Positions 18,229-28,098 of a stretch of DNA of 64,000 nt are shown one piece after another (position 1 is the first letter of the stretch; every line of letters begins with the position of its first letter). The DNA lies in assembly GCF_013389455.1 (NCBI RefSeq), contig NZ_CP058278.1, positions 1,550,001 through 1,614,000 on the forward strand, read 5' to 3'. The position numbers and the translations under genes are program-made. The notes under the pieces are model-generated. The model searched no databases. It saw only the letters and a program-made list of their open reading frames with translations, and was not told where the DNA came from. Source of the stretch: Flavobacterium inviolabile. GTDB taxonomy: Bacteria > Bacteroidota > Bacteroidia > Flavobacteriales > Flavobacteriaceae.

Positions 18229-19053
18229 ATGTCAGTTAGAAAATTAAAACCTATTACCCCGGGTCAGCGTTTTAGAGTTGTTAATAGCTTTGACACTATT
18301 ACAACTGATAAGCCGGAGCGTTCTTTGATCGCACCGAAAAAAAACTCTGGAGGTAGAAATAGTCAAGGAAAGATGACCATGCGCTACACAGGTGGTGGTC
18401 ACAAACAAAAGTATCGTATTGTTGATTTCAAAAGAACTAAAGTTGGAATTCCGGCTACAGTGAAAACAATCGAATACGATCCGAATCGTTCAGCGTTCAT
18501 TTCGTTATTGTACTATGCAGATGGTGCTAAAACGTATATCATCGCTCAAAATGGTTTACAAGTGGGACAAACTGTAGTTTCTGGTCCTGAAGCGGCTCCA
18601 GAAATTGGTAATACTTTACCTTTAAGTAAAATTCCTCTAGGAACTGTTATTTCTTGTATTGAGTTAAGACCTGGTCAGGGAGCTGTTATTGCTCGTTCTG
18701 CTGGTACTTTTGCTCAATTAATGGCGAGAGACGGTAAATATGCTACAATTAAAATGCCTTCAGGTGAAACAAGATTAATCTTGTTAACTTGTTCTGCAAC
18801 TATTGGAGCAGTATCTAACTCAGATCATCAATTAGTTGTATCAGGAAAAGCTGGTAGATCTAGATGGTTAGGAAGAAGACCGAGAACAAGACCGGTTGCA
18901 ATGAACCCAGTAGATCACCCGATGGGTGGTGGTGAAGGACGTTCTTCTGGAGGTCACCCACGTTCTAGAAAAGGTTTACCTGCTAAAGGTTATAGAACTC
19001 GTTCTAAAGTTAATCCGAGTAATAAGTATATCGTAGAACGTAGAAAGAAATAA
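18229..19053 (+). CDS. rplB: 50S ribosomal protein L2
   Basis: A 274-residue core protein needed for subunit joining and peptidyl-transferase activity. The block [14 protein letters not shown] contains the conserved His close to the catalytic centre. The N-terminal OB-like and SH3-like domains and the basic C-terminal tail (KYIVERRKK) are complete. Confidence 0.98.
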   Translation: MSVRKLKPITPGQRFRVVNSFDTITTDKPERSLIAPKKNSGGRNSQGKMTMRYTGGGHKQKYRIVDFKRTKVGIPATVKTIEYDPNRSAFISLLYYADGAKTYIIAQNGLQVGQTVVSGPEAAPEIGNTLPLSKIPLGTVISCIELRPGQGAVIARSAGTFAQLMARDGKYATIKMPSGETRLILLTCSATIGAVSNSDHQLVVSGKAGRSRWLGRRPRTRPVAMNPVDHPMGGGEGRSSGGHPRSRKGLPAKGYRTRSKVNPSNKYIVERRKK

Positions 19054-19063
19054 TAAGTAAGAT

Positions 19064-19342
19064 ATGGCACGTTCATTAAAAAAAGGACCTTTTGTACACT
19101 ATAAATTAGATAAGAAAGTTCAGGAAAATATCGAAAAAGGTAATAAAGGAGTTGTTAAGACTTGGTCTAGAGCTTCAATGATTACTCCGGATTTTGTTGG
19201 ACAAACTATCGCAGTTCACAACGGTCGTCAATTTGTACCTGTTTACGTAACAGAAAACATGGTAGGTCATAAATTAGGAGAGTTTTCACCAACAAGATCT
19301 TTTAGAGGTCATGCTGGAGCAAAAAATAAAGGTAAAAAATAA
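19064..19342 (+). CDS. rpsS: 30S ribosomal protein S19
   Basis: A 92-residue head protein that binds 16S rRNA with S13 near the A-site tRNA. It begins [15 protein letters not shown] and keeps [22 protein letters not shown] and the basic C-terminal [15 protein letters not shown]. Normal length and position in the S10 operon. Confidence 0.97.
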   Translation: MARSLKKGPFVHYKLDKKVQENIEKGNKGVVKTWSRASMITPDFVGQTIAVHNGRQFVPVYVTENMVGHKLGEFSPTRSFRGHAGAKNKGKK

Positions 19343-19351
19343 TAAGAAGCT

Positions 19352-19762
19352 ATGGGAGTTCGTAAAAGAGAAAGAGCCGAGCAGATTAAAGAAGCTAACA
19401 AGCAAATTGCATTTGCTAAGCTGAATAACTGCCCTACTTCACCTAGAAAAATGCGCTTAGTGGCAGATTTAGTTAGAGGTCAGAAGGTAGAAAAAGCTCT
19501 TAATATATTAAGATTTAGTTCAAAAGAAGCTTCTCGCAAATTAGAGAAATTGTTGTTATCGGCTATTGCTAACTGGCAAGCTAAAAACGCAGACGCTAAT
19601 ATGGAAGAAGCAGGCTTATTTGTAAAAGAGATCCGTGTTGATGGTGGTATGATGTTGAAAAGACTTCGTCCGGCTCCACAAGGTCGCGCACACAGAATCA
19701 GAAAACGTTCTAACCACGTTACAATCGTGATTGGAGATATTAATAACACACAAAGCAATTAA
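19352..19762 (+). CDS. rplV: 50S ribosomal protein L22
   Basis: A 136-residue protein with a beta-hairpin in the exit tunnel near the macrolide site. The hairpin block [19 protein letters not shown] is intact, with no deletion of the type that gives macrolide resistance. The N-terminus, [18 protein letters not shown], is about 20 residues longer than in Escherichia coli. Confidence 0.97.
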   Translation: MGVRKRERAEQIKEANKQIAFAKLNNCPTSPRKMRLVADLVRGQKVEKALNILRFSSKEASRKLEKLLLSAIANWQAKNADANMEEAGLFVKEIRVDGGMMLKRLRPAPQGRAHRIRKRSNHVTIVIGDINNTQSN

Positions 19763-19767
19763 TAAAG

Positions 19768-20502
19768 ATGGGACAAAAGACAAATCCAATCGGAAATCGC
19801 CTTGGTATCATCAGAGGATGGGATTCTAACTGGTATGGTGGAAATGACTACGGTGATAAACTTGCCGAAGATCACAAAATCAGAAAGTACATTCATGCTC
19901 GTTTATCAAAAGCTAGTGTATCTAAAGTAATCATCGAGAGAACTTTGAAACTTGTAACCGTTACTATCACTACTGCCAGACCTGGTATCATTATCGGAAA
20001 AGGTGGTCAAGAGGTAGACAAGTTAAAAGAAGAACTTAAGAAAATTACTGACAAAGAGGTTCAAATTAACATCTTTGAAATTAAAAGACCTGAACTTGAT
20101 GCTTACTTAGTAGGTACAAGTATCGCTCGTCAGATTGAAAGTCGTATTTCTTACAGACGTGCAATTAAAATGGCTATTGCTGCTGCTATGCGTATGAACG
20201 CTGAAGGTATCAAAGTTATGATTTCTGGTCGTTTGAACGGAGCTGAAATGGCACGTTCAGAAATGTTCAAAGAAGGACGTATTCCTCTATCAACTTTCAG
20301 AGCTGACATCGATTACTCACTAGCTGAAGCACATACTACTTATGGTAGAATGGGTATCAAAGTGTGGATCATGAAAGGTGAAGTTTACGGAAAAAGAGAT
20401 CTTTCCCCGTTAGTAGGTATGGACAAAAAACAGTCTAAATCTACAGGATCTTCTTCTTCTCCAAAAGGAAATGGTAGACCTAACCAACGCAAAAGAAAGT
20501 AA
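19768..20502 (+). CDS. rpsC: 30S ribosomal protein S3
   Basis: A 244-residue protein at the mRNA entry tunnel with helicase-assisting function. The KH domain is marked by [19 protein letters not shown]. The C-terminal domain is followed by a low-complexity Ser/Lys-rich tail ([22 protein letters not shown]), as is common for Bacteroidota S3. It is followed 18 bp later by rplP. Confidence 0.97.
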   Translation: MGQKTNPIGNRLGIIRGWDSNWYGGNDYGDKLAEDHKIRKYIHARLSKASVSKVIIERTLKLVTVTITTARPGIIIGKGGQEVDKLKEELKKITDKEVQINIFEIKRPELDAYLVGTSIARQIESRISYRRAIKMAIAAAMRMNAEGIKVMISGRLNGAEMARSEMFKEGRIPLSTFRADIDYSLAEAHTTYGRMGIKVWIMKGEVYGKRDLSPLVGMDKKQSKSTGSSSSPKGNGRPNQRKRK

Positions 20503-20520
20503 TTTTTAAACTAAAGAAAA

Positions 20521-20940
20521 ATGTTACAGCCTAAAAGAACAAAATACCGTAAGGTACAGAAAGGTAAAATGAAAGGCATTTCTCAAAGAGGACATGAACT
20601 TTCTAATGGAATGTTTGGTATCAAATCTTTAGATTCGTCATTTATTACTTCTCGTCAAATCGAAGCTGCGCGTATTGCTGCAACTCGTTACATGAAAAGA
20701 GAGGGACAATTATGGATTAAAATTTTCCCAGATAAACCTATCACCAAGAAACCTCTTGAAGTACGTATGGGTAAAGGTAAAGGTGCAGTTGAATACTGGG
20801 CTGCAGTTGTGAAACCTGGAAGAATTATGTTTGAAGTTGGAGGAGTTCCTCTTTCTGTTGCAAAAGAGGCTTTACGTCTTGCTGCACAAAAACTTCCTGT
20901 TAAAACTAAGTTTATCGTTGCTAGAGATTTCGAAGCATAA
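20521..20940 (+). CDS. rplP: 50S ribosomal protein L16
   Basis: A 139-residue protein that helps position aminoacyl-tRNA in the A site. It begins [19 protein letters not shown] and keeps [24 protein letters not shown], including the Arg-rich region near the elongation site. Standard length and order between rpsC and rpmC. Confidence 0.97.
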   Translation: MLQPKRTKYRKVQKGKMKGISQRGHELSNGMFGIKSLDSSFITSRQIEAARIAATRYMKREGQLWIKIFPDKPITKKPLEVRMGKGKGAVEYWAAVVKPGRIMFEVGGVPLSVAKEALRLAAQKLPVKTKFIVARDFEA

Positions 20941-20952
20941 TCAATTTTTATT

Positions 20953-21144
20953 ATGAAACAATCAGAAATTAAGAATCTATCTGCAGCTGAGTTACAAGGA
21001 CAACTTAGTCAGTTAAAGAAGACATATGCCGACCTAAAAACAGCTCACGCTATTTCTCCAATTGAAAACCCGTTACAGTTAAGAACTGTAAGAAGATCGA
21101 TTGCTAGAGTTGCCTCTGAGCTAAGCAAAAGAGAGTTACAATAA
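20953..21144 (+). CDS. rpmC: 50S ribosomal protein L29
   Basis: A 63-residue two-helix protein near the tunnel exit beside L23. It has the usual helical pattern, MKQSEIKNLSAAELQGQLSQ, then TVRRSIARVASELSKREL. Its position between rplP and rpsQ is universal. Confidence 0.95.
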   Translation: MKQSEIKNLSAAELQGQLSQLKKTYADLKTAHAISPIENPLQLRTVRRSIARVASELSKRELQ

Positions 21145-21161
21145 TTGTATTCTGCTGAAAG

Positions 21162-21419
21162 ATGGAAAAAAGAAATTTAAGAAAAGAAAGAATAGGTGTA
21201 GTTACAAGCAACAAAATGGAAAAATCTATTGTTGTTTCTGAAACAAGAAGAGTAAAACACCCGTTATATGGTAAGTTCGTGTTAAAGACTAAAAAATATG
21301 TTGCGCACGACGAAACAAACGATTGCAATATTGGAGATACTGTAAGAATTATGGAGACACGTCCATTAAGTAAATCTAAATGTTGGAGATTAGTTGAAAT
21401 CATTGAAAGAGCGAAGTAA
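21162..21419 (+). CDS. rpsQ: 30S ribosomal protein S17
   Basis: An 85-residue OB-fold protein that binds the 5' domain of 16S rRNA early in assembly. Typical blocks are [20 protein letters not shown] and the [20 protein letters not shown] strand pair. It follows rpmC and lies 2 bp before rplN. Confidence 0.97.
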   Translation: MEKRNLRKERIGVVTSNKMEKSIVVSETRRVKHPLYGKFVLKTKKYVAHDETNDCNIGDTVRIMETRPLSKSKCWRLVEIIERAK

Positions 21420-21421
21420 TT

Positions 21422-21790
21422 ATGGTACAACAAGAATCTAGATTAAAAGTAGCAGATAACACGGGAGCTAAAGAAGTTTTAACTATCCGTGTTTTAGGAG
21501 GAACGAAACGTCGTTATGCCTCTGTTGGAGATAAAATTGTAGTGTCAATTAAAGATGCAACACCAAACGGAAACGTTAAGAAAGGTGCTGTATCCACTGC
21601 AGTTGTTGTACGTACCAAAAAAGAAGTGAGAAGAGCCGACGGTTCATACATCAGATTTGACGATAACGCTTGCGTATTGTTAAATGCTGCTGGTGAAATG
21701 AGAGGAACTCGTGTTTTTGGTCCTGTAGCAAGAGAACTTCGTGAAAAACAATTCATGAAAATTGTATCATTAGCACCAGAAGTGCTTTAA
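21422..21790 (+). CDS. rplN: 50S ribosomal protein L14
   Basis: A 122-residue protein at the subunit interface, forming bridge B8 and the RsfS binding surface. It starts [20 protein letters not shown] and ends [12 protein letters not shown], with ARELREKQF near the C-terminus. It is the first gene of the classical spc order, here running on from rpsQ with no visible break. Confidence 0.98.
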
Positions 21791-21802
21791 TTCGTTGTAA
21801 AA

Positions 21803-22117
21803 ATGATAAAGCTAAAAATTAAATCAGGAGATATCGTAAAAGTAATCGCTGGAGACCATAAAGGTGCTGAAGGTAAAGTTTTACGTGTACTTCGCGAGAA
21901 AAATAAAGCGGTAGTTGAAGGTGTTAACATGGTTTCGAAACATACTAAACCAAGTGCAAAAAACCCTCAAGGTGGTATCGTTAAAAAAGAAGCTCCAATT
22001 CATATCTCTAATATCGCTCTAGTTGATCCTAAAACTAAGGAAGCAACAAGAGTAGGAGTTAAAGTAGAAGGAGATAAGAAAGTGAGATTTTCAAAAAAAT
22101 CTAATCAAGTATTATAG
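21803..22117 (+). CDS. rplX: 50S ribosomal protein L24
   Basis: A 104-residue KOW-domain protein that initiates 50S assembly. The KOW motif is [21 protein letters not shown]. The stop codon TAG ends at 22117, and the next start lies 2 bases beyond. Confidence 0.97.
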   Translation: MIKLKIKSGDIVKVIAGDHKGAEGKVLRVLREKNKAVVEGVNMVSKHTKPSAKNPQGGIVKKEAPIHISNIALVDPKTKEATRVGVKVEGDKKVRFSKKSNQVL

Positions 22118-22119
22118 TG

Positions 22120-22671
22120 ATGGCTTATATACCTAGACTAAAAGAAGAATATAAGAGCAGAGTAATTGCTGCTCTTACAGAAGAGTACGGTTACAAAAAC
22201 GTTATGCAGGTTCCTAAACTTGAAAAAATCGTTGTAAGCCGTGGTGTTGGTGCAGCTGTATCAGATAAGAAATTAGTTGATCATGCAGTTGAAGAATTAA
22301 CAAAAATTACAGGTCAAAAAGCAGTATCTACCATTTCTAAAAAAGACGTTGCGTCTTTCAAATTAAGAAAAGGTATGCCAATTGGTGCTAAAGTAACTTT
22401 ACGTGGAGAAAGAATGTATGAATTCTTAGATCGTTTGATCACTTCTGCATTACCACGTGTAAGAGATTTCGGTGGTATCAAAGCAACTGGATTTGATGGT
22501 AGAGGTAATTATAACCTAGGAGTTTTGGAGCAAATCATTTTCCCTGAAATTGATATTGACAAAGTAAACAAAATTGCTGGTTTCGATATTACTTTTGTAA
22601 CTTCAGCATCAACAGATAAAGAAGCGAAGTCATTATTAGTACAATTAGGATTACCTTTTAAAAAGAATTAA
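22120..22671 (+). CDS. rplE: 50S ribosomal protein L5
   Basis: A 183-residue protein that binds 5S rRNA and the P-site tRNA elbow. I place the start at ATG 22120 rather than the GTG at 22117 that overlaps the rplX stop, because [15 protein letters not shown] matches the family N-terminus. Typical blocks include [15 protein letters not shown] and [18 protein letters not shown]. Confidence 0.97.
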   Translation: MAYIPRLKEEYKSRVIAALTEEYGYKNVMQVPKLEKIVVSRGVGAAVSDKKLVDHAVEELTKITGQKAVSTISKKDVASFKLRKGMPIGAKVTLRGERMYEFLDRLITSALPRVRDFGGIKATGFDGRGNYNLGVLEQIIFPEIDIDKVNKIAGFDITFVTSASTDKEAKSLLVQLGLPFKKN

Positions 22672-22674
22672 GTT

Positions 22675-22944
22675 ATGGCTAAAGAATCAATGAAAGCCCG
22701 CGAGGTAAAAAGACAAGCGTTGGTAGACAAGTATGCTGAAAAAAGAAAAGCTTTGTTAGAAGCTGGAGATTATGAAGGTTTACAAAAGTTACCAAAAAAT
22801 GCTTCTCCTGTTCGTTTACACAATCGTTGTAAATTAACCGGAAGACCAAGAGGGTATATGCGTCAATTCGGTATTTCACGTGTAACTTTCCGTGAAATGG
22901 CTAATAATGGATTGATTCCAGGGGTTAGAAAAGCTAGCTGGTAA
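22675..22944 (+). CDS. rpsN: 30S ribosomal protein S14, zinc-free type
   Basis: An 89-residue protein of the 30S head. The C-terminal block [20 protein letters not shown] identifies it. The longer, zinc-free form lacks the two CxxC pairs of the short S14 and keeps a single Cys. It is followed by a 76-bp spacer with a hairpin, before rpsH. Confidence 0.97.
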   Translation: MAKESMKAREVKRQALVDKYAEKRKALLEAGDYEGLQKLPKNASPVRLHNRCKLTGRPRGYMRQFGISRVTFREMANNGLIPGVRKASW

Positions 22945-22972
22945 TATAAAAGAATTATAAATTGATTAAAGG

Positions 22973-22996
22973 TTCGGTAAATGAGTATTTACCGAA
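22973..22996 (+). promoter_or_regulatory. Hairpin in the rpsN-rpsH spacer
   Basis: A perfect 10-bp stem, TTCGGTAAAT with ATTTACCGAA, around a 4-base GAGT loop, 24 bases before the rpsH start. No T run follows, so it is not a terminator. S8 represses the spc operon through mRNA structure in Escherichia coli; a similar role is possible here, but the structure is not the known S8 site. Confidence 0.5.
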
Positions 22997-23020
22997 AACC
23001 ATAATCGCAAATTAATACAT

Positions 23021-23419
23021 ATGTATACAGATCCTATTGCAGATTTTTTGACAAGAGTTAGAAATGCGGTACGTGCTAACCACAAAGTGGTTGAAATTCC
23101 TGCTTCTAATTTGAAAAAAGAAATCACAAAGATTTTATTTGATCAAGGCTATATTTTAAGCTACAAATTTGATGACAGTACTGTTCAAGGTACCATCAAA
23201 ATCGCTCTTAAGTATGATAAAGAAACTAAAGAGTCTGTAATTAAAGATATCCAAAGAATTAGTAAACCAGGTTTACGTAAGTACGCTGGTGCTGCTAACC
23301 TACCGAGAATCTTAAACGGTTTAGGTATTGCTATCGTTTCTACATCAAAAGGTTTGATGACTGGAAAACAAGCGAAGCAATTAAATGTTGGTGGTGAAGT
23401 AATTTGTTACGTATACTAA
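23021..23419 (+). CDS. rpsH: 30S ribosomal protein S8
   Basis: A 132-residue primary binder of the 16S rRNA central domain. It starts [21 protein letters not shown] and ends with [26 protein letters not shown], the typical S8 C-terminus. The preceding spacer is the longest inside the spc block and holds a hairpin. Confidence 0.98.
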   Translation: MYTDPIADFLTRVRNAVRANHKVVEIPASNLKKEITKILFDQGYILSYKFDDSTVQGTIKIALKYDKETKESVIKDIQRISKPGLRKYAGAANLPRILNGLGIAIVSTSKGLMTGKQAKQLNVGGEVICYVY

Positions 23420-23434
23420 TTAAAAGACTTACAC

Positions 23435-23977
23435 ATGTCAAGAATAGGTAAAAATCCAATTGTAATTCCAGCTGGCGTAACTGTAGAAGTTAAAGAAGGT
23501 GTAGTTACAGTAAAAGGAAAATTAGGTGAACTTACTCAGGAATTTTCAGATGTATCTGTTAAAATTGAGGATGGTCAAGTAATCGTTGAGAGATCTTCTG
23601 ATCATAAAGATCAAAGAGCAAAGCACGGTTTATACAGAGCTTTAATCAGCAATATGATTGTTGGTGTTGCTGAAGGATTTACAAAACAATTAGAATTAGT
23701 TGGAGTTGGATATAGAGCATCAAATCAAGGTCAAAGACTTGATGTTGCTTTAGGTTTCTCTCACAACATCGTTCTTGAAGTAGTTCCAGAAGTAATTGTA
23801 GAAACAGTTTCTGAGAAAGGTAAAAACCCAATCATTAAGTTAGCTTCACACGACAAACAACTTTTAGGTCAAGTTGCGGCAAAGATTCGTTCTTTCCGTA
23901 AGCCTGAACCATACAAAGGAAAAGGTGTTAAATTTGTGGGTGAAGTATTAAGAAGAAAAGCAGGTAAATCAGCTTAA
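23435..23977 (+). CDS. rplF: 50S ribosomal protein L6
   Basis: A 180-residue protein with two similar domains near the factor-binding site. It starts [15 protein letters not shown] and keeps [21 protein letters not shown] and [18 protein letters not shown]. Normal length, between rpsH and rplR. Confidence 0.98.
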   Translation: MSRIGKNPIVIPAGVTVEVKEGVVTVKGKLGELTQEFSDVSVKIEDGQVIVERSSDHKDQRAKHGLYRALISNMIVGVAEGFTKQLELVGVGYRASNQGQRLDVALGFSHNIVLEVVPEVIVETVSEKGKNPIIKLASHDKQLLGQVAAKIRSFRKPEPYKGKGVKFVGEVLRRKAGKSA

Positions 23978-23988
23978 AAATTAAGACT

Positions 23989-24339
23989 ATGTCATTAACA
24001 AAATCTGAAAGAAGACAAAGAATACAGTTCAGAATCAGAAAGATTGTAAGCGGAACTGCTGCTAAACCAAGACTTTCTGTTTTTAGATCTAATAAAGAAA
24101 TCTATGCGCAAATCATAGATGACGTTAACGGTGTAACCTTAGTTGCAGCTTCTTCAAGAGAGAACGGAGTAACTAAAGGAACGAACGTAGAAACAGCTGC
24201 TGCAGTTGGAAAACTAATTGCAGAGAAAGCTTTGAAAGCAGGTATTGATACCATCACTTTCGATAGAGGTGGTTATTTATACCATGGACGTGTTAAATCA
24301 TTAGCCGAAGGAGCTAGAGAAGCTGGACTTAAATTCTAA
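23989..24339 (+). CDS. rplR: 50S ribosomal protein L18
   Basis: A 116-residue protein that binds 5S rRNA with L5. The sequence [19 protein letters not shown] and the C-terminal [26 protein letters not shown] are typical. It lies 5 bp before rpsE. Confidence 0.97.
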   Translation: MSLTKSERRQRIQFRIRKIVSGTAAKPRLSVFRSNKEIYAQIIDDVNGVTLVAASSRENGVTKGTNVETAAAVGKLIAEKALKAGIDTITFDRGGYLYHGRVKSLAEGAREAGLKF

Positions 24340-24344
24340 GAATT

Positions 24345-24869
24345 ATGTATCATAATTATAAAAATGTAGAACTAGTAAAACCAAGTGGTCTTGAATTAAA
24401 AGACCGTTTGGTAAGTGTTAATCGTGTTACTAAAGTTACAAAAGGTGGTAGAGCTTTCGGTTTTTCTGCTATTGTAGTTGTAGGAGACGAAAACGGTGTA
24501 GTAGGTCATGGTCTAGGTAAATCTAAAGATGTGTCTGAAGCTATTGCTAAAGCAGTAGAAGATGCAAAGAAGAATCTGGTTAGAATTCCTTTGGCAAGTC
24601 ATACTATTCCTCACGAACAAAAAGGTAAATTTGGTGGAGCACGTGTATTCTTGATGCCTGCATCACATGGTACCGGAGTTATTGCTGGTGGTTCTGTAAG
24701 AGCCGTAGTAGAATCTTTAGGTATTCATGATGTATTGTCAAAATCACAAGGTTCATCAAACCCACACAATGTTGTTAAAGCTACTTTTGATGCTTTATTA
24801 CAATTGAGAAGTGCTCACACTGTTGCAAAACAAAGAGGTATTTCTTTAGAGAAAGTATTCAAAGGTTAA
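24345..24869 (+). CDS. rpsE: 30S ribosomal protein S5
   Basis: A 174-residue protein that supports decoding accuracy at the mRNA entry site. The S5 domain contains [31 protein letters not shown], spanning the loop where spectinomycin-resistance changes arise; that loop carries no obvious deletion. The C-terminal domain is complete. Confidence 0.97.
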   Translation: MYHNYKNVELVKPSGLELKDRLVSVNRVTKVTKGGRAFGFSAIVVVGDENGVVGHGLGKSKDVSEAIAKAVEDAKKNLVRIPLASHTIPHEQKGKFGGARVFLMPASHGTGVIAGGSVRAVVESLGIHDVLSKSQGSSNPHNVVKATFDALLQLRSAHTVAKQRGISLEKVFKG

Positions 24870-24881
24870 TTCAAGGAAATT

Positions 24882-25064
24882 ATGGCAAAAATTAAAGTAA
24901 AACAAGTAAAAAGTCAAATCAACTGTCCTCTTACACAAAAGAGAACATTAGAAGCTTTAGGTCTTCGTAGATTAGGACAAGTTGTTGAGCATGAAGCAAC
25001 TTCTGCTATCCTTGGAATGGTAAATAAAGTTCAACACTTAGTTTCTGTAGAAGAAACTAAATAA
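24882..25064 (+). CDS. rpmD: 50S ribosomal protein L30
   Basis: A 60-residue protein, MAKIKVKQVKSQINCPLTQK, with the LGLRRLGQVVEHEATSAILGMV core. Length and position between rpsE and rplO agree with L30. The upstream AAGGAAATT is one of the few slightly Shine-Dalgarno-like stretches in this array. Confidence 0.96.
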   Translation: MAKIKVKQVKSQINCPLTQKRTLEALGLRRLGQVVEHEATSAILGMVNKVQHLVSVEETK

Positions 25065-25078
25065 TAACAGTATTCGTT

Positions 25079-25531
25079 ATGAATTTAAGTAATTTACAAC
25101 CAGCTGAAGGGTCAACACACAATCAAAATAAAAGATTAGGTAGAGGAGAAGGTTCTGGTAAAGGTGGTACTGCTGCACGTGGTCACAAAGGAGCTAAATC
25201 TCGTTCTGGTTATTCTAAAAAGATTGGTTTTGAAGGAGGTCAAATGCCTTTACAAAGACGTGTACCTAAGTTTGGTTTCAAAAACATCAACCGAGTAGAG
25301 TACCAGGGTGTTAATTTAGACACACTTCAATTATTAGTTGATAATGGAGTTGTTACTGATACTGTTGATTTTTCAGTTTTAGTAGACAATCGTTTAGCAA
25401 CAAAAAATAGCTTAGTAAAGATTTTAGGAAGAGGAGAGCTTAAAGCAAAACTAAAAGTAACTGCTCACAAATTTACTGCTACTGCAAAAGCGGCTATCGA
25501 GGCTGCAGGTGGAGAAGTAGTAACTTTATAA
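25079..25531 (+). CDS. rplO: 50S ribosomal protein L15
   Basis: A 150-residue protein that joins late in 50S assembly. The Gly/Arg/Lys-rich N-terminal arm KRLGRGEGSGKGGTAARGHK threads 23S rRNA, and the C-terminal globular domain ends AAIEAAGGEVVTL. It lies directly upstream of secY, as in most bacteria. Confidence 0.98.
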   Translation: MNLSNLQPAEGSTHNQNKRLGRGEGSGKGGTAARGHKGAKSRSGYSKKIGFEGGQMPLQRRVPKFGFKNINRVEYQGVNLDTLQLLVDNGVVTDTVDFSVLVDNRLATKNSLVKILGRGELKAKLKVTAHKFTATAKAAIEAAGGEVVTL

Positions 25532-25544
25532 TCTTTATAGACAG

Positions 25545-26891
25545 ATGAAGAAATTTATAGAATCATTAGTAAATGTTTGGAAGATAGAAGAACTAAAAAA
25601 TAAAATTTTAGTTACTCTAGGATTGTTATTAGTTTATCGTTTAGGTGCGCAAGTAACACTTCCAGGTATTGATGCTACTAAATTGCAAAGTTTATCTAGT
25701 CAAACAGATCAAGGTATTGGTTGGTTAATCAATGTATTTACAGGTGGTGCGTTCTCGCAGGCATCTGTATTTGCATTGGGTATCATGCCGTATATTTCAG
25801 CGTCAATTGTAGTTCAGTTAATGGGAATCGCGGTTCCTTATTTACAGAAACTACAAAAAGACGGTGAGAGCGGAAGAAAAAAGATCAACCAAATCACAAG
25901 ATGGTTAACTATTGGTATTACCCTATTGCAAGGTCCAGGTTATATTTATAACTTGTATAAACAATTGCCTGCTGATGCCTTTTTATTAGGATTTAGTTCA
26001 TTCTCATTCTTATTCTCATCTGTAATCATCTTAGTTACAGGTACGATTTTTGCAATGTGGTTAGGTGAAAAAATTACTGATAAAGGTATTGGAAACGGTA
26101 TTTCTTTGTTGATCATGGTGGGTATTCTTGCCCGATTGCCTCAGGCTTTCATTCAGGAATTCTCTTCCCGTGTAACAGAAAATAACGGAGGGCCTATGCT
26201 TATCGTTTTAGAAGTAATTATTTGGTTATTAATCATCATTGCTTGTATTTTATTAACCATGGCTGTTAGAAAAATACCGGTACAATACGCTCGTCGTACA
26301 ACAGCCGGAGATTTCGAACAGGACATGATGGGAGGTAACAGACAATGGATTCCTTTAAAGCTTAATGCTTCAGGAGTTATGCCGATTATCTTCGCACAAG
26401 CAATTATGTTTATTCCTGCTGCAGTTGCTGGTTTGTCAACTTCAGATGCGGCTCAAACTATCACTACGAGCTTCCAAAATATCTTTGGATGGCAGTATAA
26501 TTTAGTTTTTGCCTTATTAATCATAATTTTTACTTACTTTTACACCGCAATTACAGTACCTACAAATAAAATGGCAGATGATCTGAAGCGTAGCGGAGGT
26601 TTCATCCCTGGAATTCGTCCGGGTGTTGAAACAGGAGACTACCTGGATAAAATCATGTCACTTATAACTTTTCCAGGTTCGTTATTCTTGGCTTTAATAG
26701 CTGTGTTCCCAGCTATTGCAGTAAGCCTTTTAGGAGTACAACAAGGGTGGGCAATGTTTTATGGCGGAACATCGTTACTTATTATGGTGGGTGTTGCAAT
26801 TGATACTATTCAACAAATAAATTCTTATTTATTGAATAAACATTATGATGGTTTGATGAAAAGTGGTAAAAATAGAAAAGCAGTAGCTTAA
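25545..26891 (+). CDS. secY: Preprotein translocase subunit SecY
   Basis: A 448-residue protein forming the protein-conducting channel in the inner membrane with SecE and SecG, fed by SecA or ribosomes. Ten hydrophobic segments fit the family. Recognisable blocks are [15 protein letters not shown] (helix 2 region), [26 protein letters not shown], and the cytoplasmic loop [13 protein letters not shown] that contacts SecA. It lies in the spc operon between rplO and infA, so its level is tied to ribosomal protein synthesis. Confidence 0.98.
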   Translation: MKKFIESLVNVWKIEELKNKILVTLGLLLVYRLGAQVTLPGIDATKLQSLSSQTDQGIGWLINVFTGGAFSQASVFALGIMPYISASIVVQLMGIAVPYLQKLQKDGESGRKKINQITRWLTIGITLLQGPGYIYNLYKQLPADAFLLGFSSFSFLFSSVIILVTGTIFAMWLGEKITDKGIGNGISLLIMVGILARLPQAFIQEFSSRVTENNGGPMLIVLEVIIWLLIIIACILLTMAVRKIPVQYARRTTAGDFEQDMMGGNRQWIPLKLNASGVMPIIFAQAIMFIPAAVAGLSTSDAAQTITTSFQNIFGWQYNLVFALLIIIFTYFYTAITVPTNKMADDLKRSGGFIPGIRPGVETGDYLDKIMSLITFPGSLFLALIAVFPAIAVSLLGVQQGWAMFYGGTSLLIMVGVAIDTIQQINSYLLNKHYDGLMKSGKNRKAVA

Positions 26892-26896
26892 TTTTT

Positions 26897-27112
26897 ATGG
26901 CAAAACAATCAGCAATAGAACAAGACGGATCAATCATTGAAGCATTGTCAAATGCGATGTTCCGTGTAGAATTAGAAAATGGACACATAGTAATTGCTCA
27001 TATCTCTGGTAAAATGCGTATGCATTATATCAAATTATTACCTGGTGATAAAGTGAAGTTAGAGATGAGCCCTTACGATTTGTCTAAAGCAAGAATTACT
27101 TATAGATACTAA
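26897..27112 (+). CDS. infA: Translation initiation factor IF-1
   Basis: A 71-residue OB-fold protein that occupies the A site during initiation. [20 protein letters not shown] and the [31 protein letters not shown] end are canonical. It lies 5 bases after secY and 11 bases before rpmJ, the standard spc-alpha junction. Confidence 0.98.
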   Translation: MAKQSAIEQDGSIIEALSNAMFRVELENGHIVIAHISGKMRMHYIKLLPGDKVKLEMSPYDLSKARITYRY

Positions 27113-27123
27113 AGGCTATTAAA

Positions 27124-27240
27124 ATGAAAGTAAGAGCATCAGTTAAAAAAAGAAGTGCCGAGTGCATTATTGTGCGTAGAAAAGGAAGATTATACGTTAT
27201 TAATAAAAAGAATCCTAGATTTAAACAAAGACAAGGATAG
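27124..27240 (+). CDS. rpmJ: 50S ribosomal protein L36, zinc-free variant
   Basis: A 38-residue protein beginning [14 protein letters not shown] and ending PRFKQRQG, which fixes its identity. The usual zinc-binding pattern (CxxC, then C and H) is reduced to one Cys: SAEC replaces CxxC, Asn replaces the later Cys, and Phe replaces the His. It therefore cannot bind zinc in the normal way. It is located between infA and rpsM, where L36 is found in most bacteria. Confidence 0.97.
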
Positions 27241-27242
27241 TT

Positions 27243-27617
27243 ATGGCAAGAATTGCAGGGGTAGATATACCTAAAAACAAAAGAGGAATCATCGCTTTAA
27301 CCTATATCTTCGGAATTGGGAATAGTAGAGCTAAAGAGATTTTAGAAAAAGCTAACGTAAGCGAAGATAAAAAAGTTCAAGACTGGAATGATGACGAGAT
27401 CGGAGCGATCCGTGAAGCCGTTTCTTATTTCAAGATTGAAGGTGAATTACGTTCTGAGATTTCATTAAACATCAAACGTTTAATGGATATCGGATGTTAT
27501 AGAGGAATTCGTCACAGAGCTGGACTTCCATTAAGAGGTCAAAGAACTAAGAACAACTCTAGAACAAGAAAAGGTAAAAGAAAAACTGTTGCTAACAAGA
27601 AAAAAGCAACTAAATAA
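27243..27617 (+). CDS. rpsM: 30S ribosomal protein S13
   Basis: A 124-residue head protein that contacts P-site tRNA through its basic C-terminal tail. [26 protein letters not shown] and [28 protein letters not shown] are canonical. It is the first gene of the alpha block, 2 bases after rpmJ. Confidence 0.98.
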   Translation: MARIAGVDIPKNKRGIIALTYIFGIGNSRAKEILEKANVSEDKKVQDWNDDEIGAIREAVSYFKIEGELRSEISLNIKRLMDIGCYRGIRHRAGLPLRGQRTKNNSRTRKGKRKTVANKKKATK

Positions 27618-27628
27618 TAAGTAGTAGT

Positions 27629-28012
27629 ATGGCTAAGGCAAGTACAAAAAAACGTAAAGTTATCGTTGAATCAACAGGCGAAGCTCATATTAATGCTACC
27701 TTTAACAACATCATCATCTCGTTAACAAACAAGAAAGGTGAAGTTATTTCTTGGTCTTCAGCTGGTAAAATGGGCTTTAGAGGTTCTAAAAAGAACACTC
27801 CTTATGCAGCTCAAATGGCAGCAGAAGATTGTAGCAAAGTAGCGTTAGAAGCAGGTCTTAAAAAAGTAAAAGTTTACGTAAAAGGTCCTGGAAATGGTAG
27901 AGAATCTGCCATCAGATCTCTTCATAACGGAGGAATAGAAGTTACAGAAATTATTGATGTAACTCCAATGCCACACAATGGTTGTCGTCCTCCAAAAAGA
28001 AGAAGAGTTTAA
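27629..28012 (+). CDS. rpsK: 30S ribosomal protein S11
   Basis: A 127-residue platform protein at the mRNA exit. [30 protein letters not shown] and [17 protein letters not shown] are typical, and the C-terminus [16 protein letters not shown] is the conserved basic end. An 86-bp structured spacer follows. Confidence 0.98.
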   Translation: MAKASTKKRKVIVESTGEAHINATFNNIIISLTNKKGEVISWSSAGKMGFRGSKKNTPYAAQMAAEDCSKVALEAGLKKVKVYVKGPGNGRESAIRSLHNGGIEVTEIIDVTPMPHNGCRPPKRRRV

Positions 28013-28029
28013 TTATAATAGTATAACCT

Positions 28030-28087
28030 AAGGTAGGAATAAGATTATCGGAGGAAAGACCTGAATTCATAATCCCTACCTTTTTTT
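28030..28087 (+). promoter_or_regulatory. Structured leader upstream of rpsD (possible attenuator)
   Basis: An outer stem of 8 bp (AAGGTAGG 28030-28037 with CCTACCTT 28075-28082), an internal bulge, and an inner stem of 6 bp (GATTAT 28043-28048 with ATAATC 28069-28074) enclose a 20-base loop containing GGAGG. A T run (28081-28087) follows, then the rpsD start 11 bases on. The layout fits an S4-controlled leader or an intrinsic attenuator. Confidence 0.55.
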
Positions 28088-28098
28088 AATTTTTAGCA

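Noticed and set aside
22117..22119. GTG start for rplE overlapping the rplX stop
   Set aside because: The adjacent ATG gives the canonical N-terminus.
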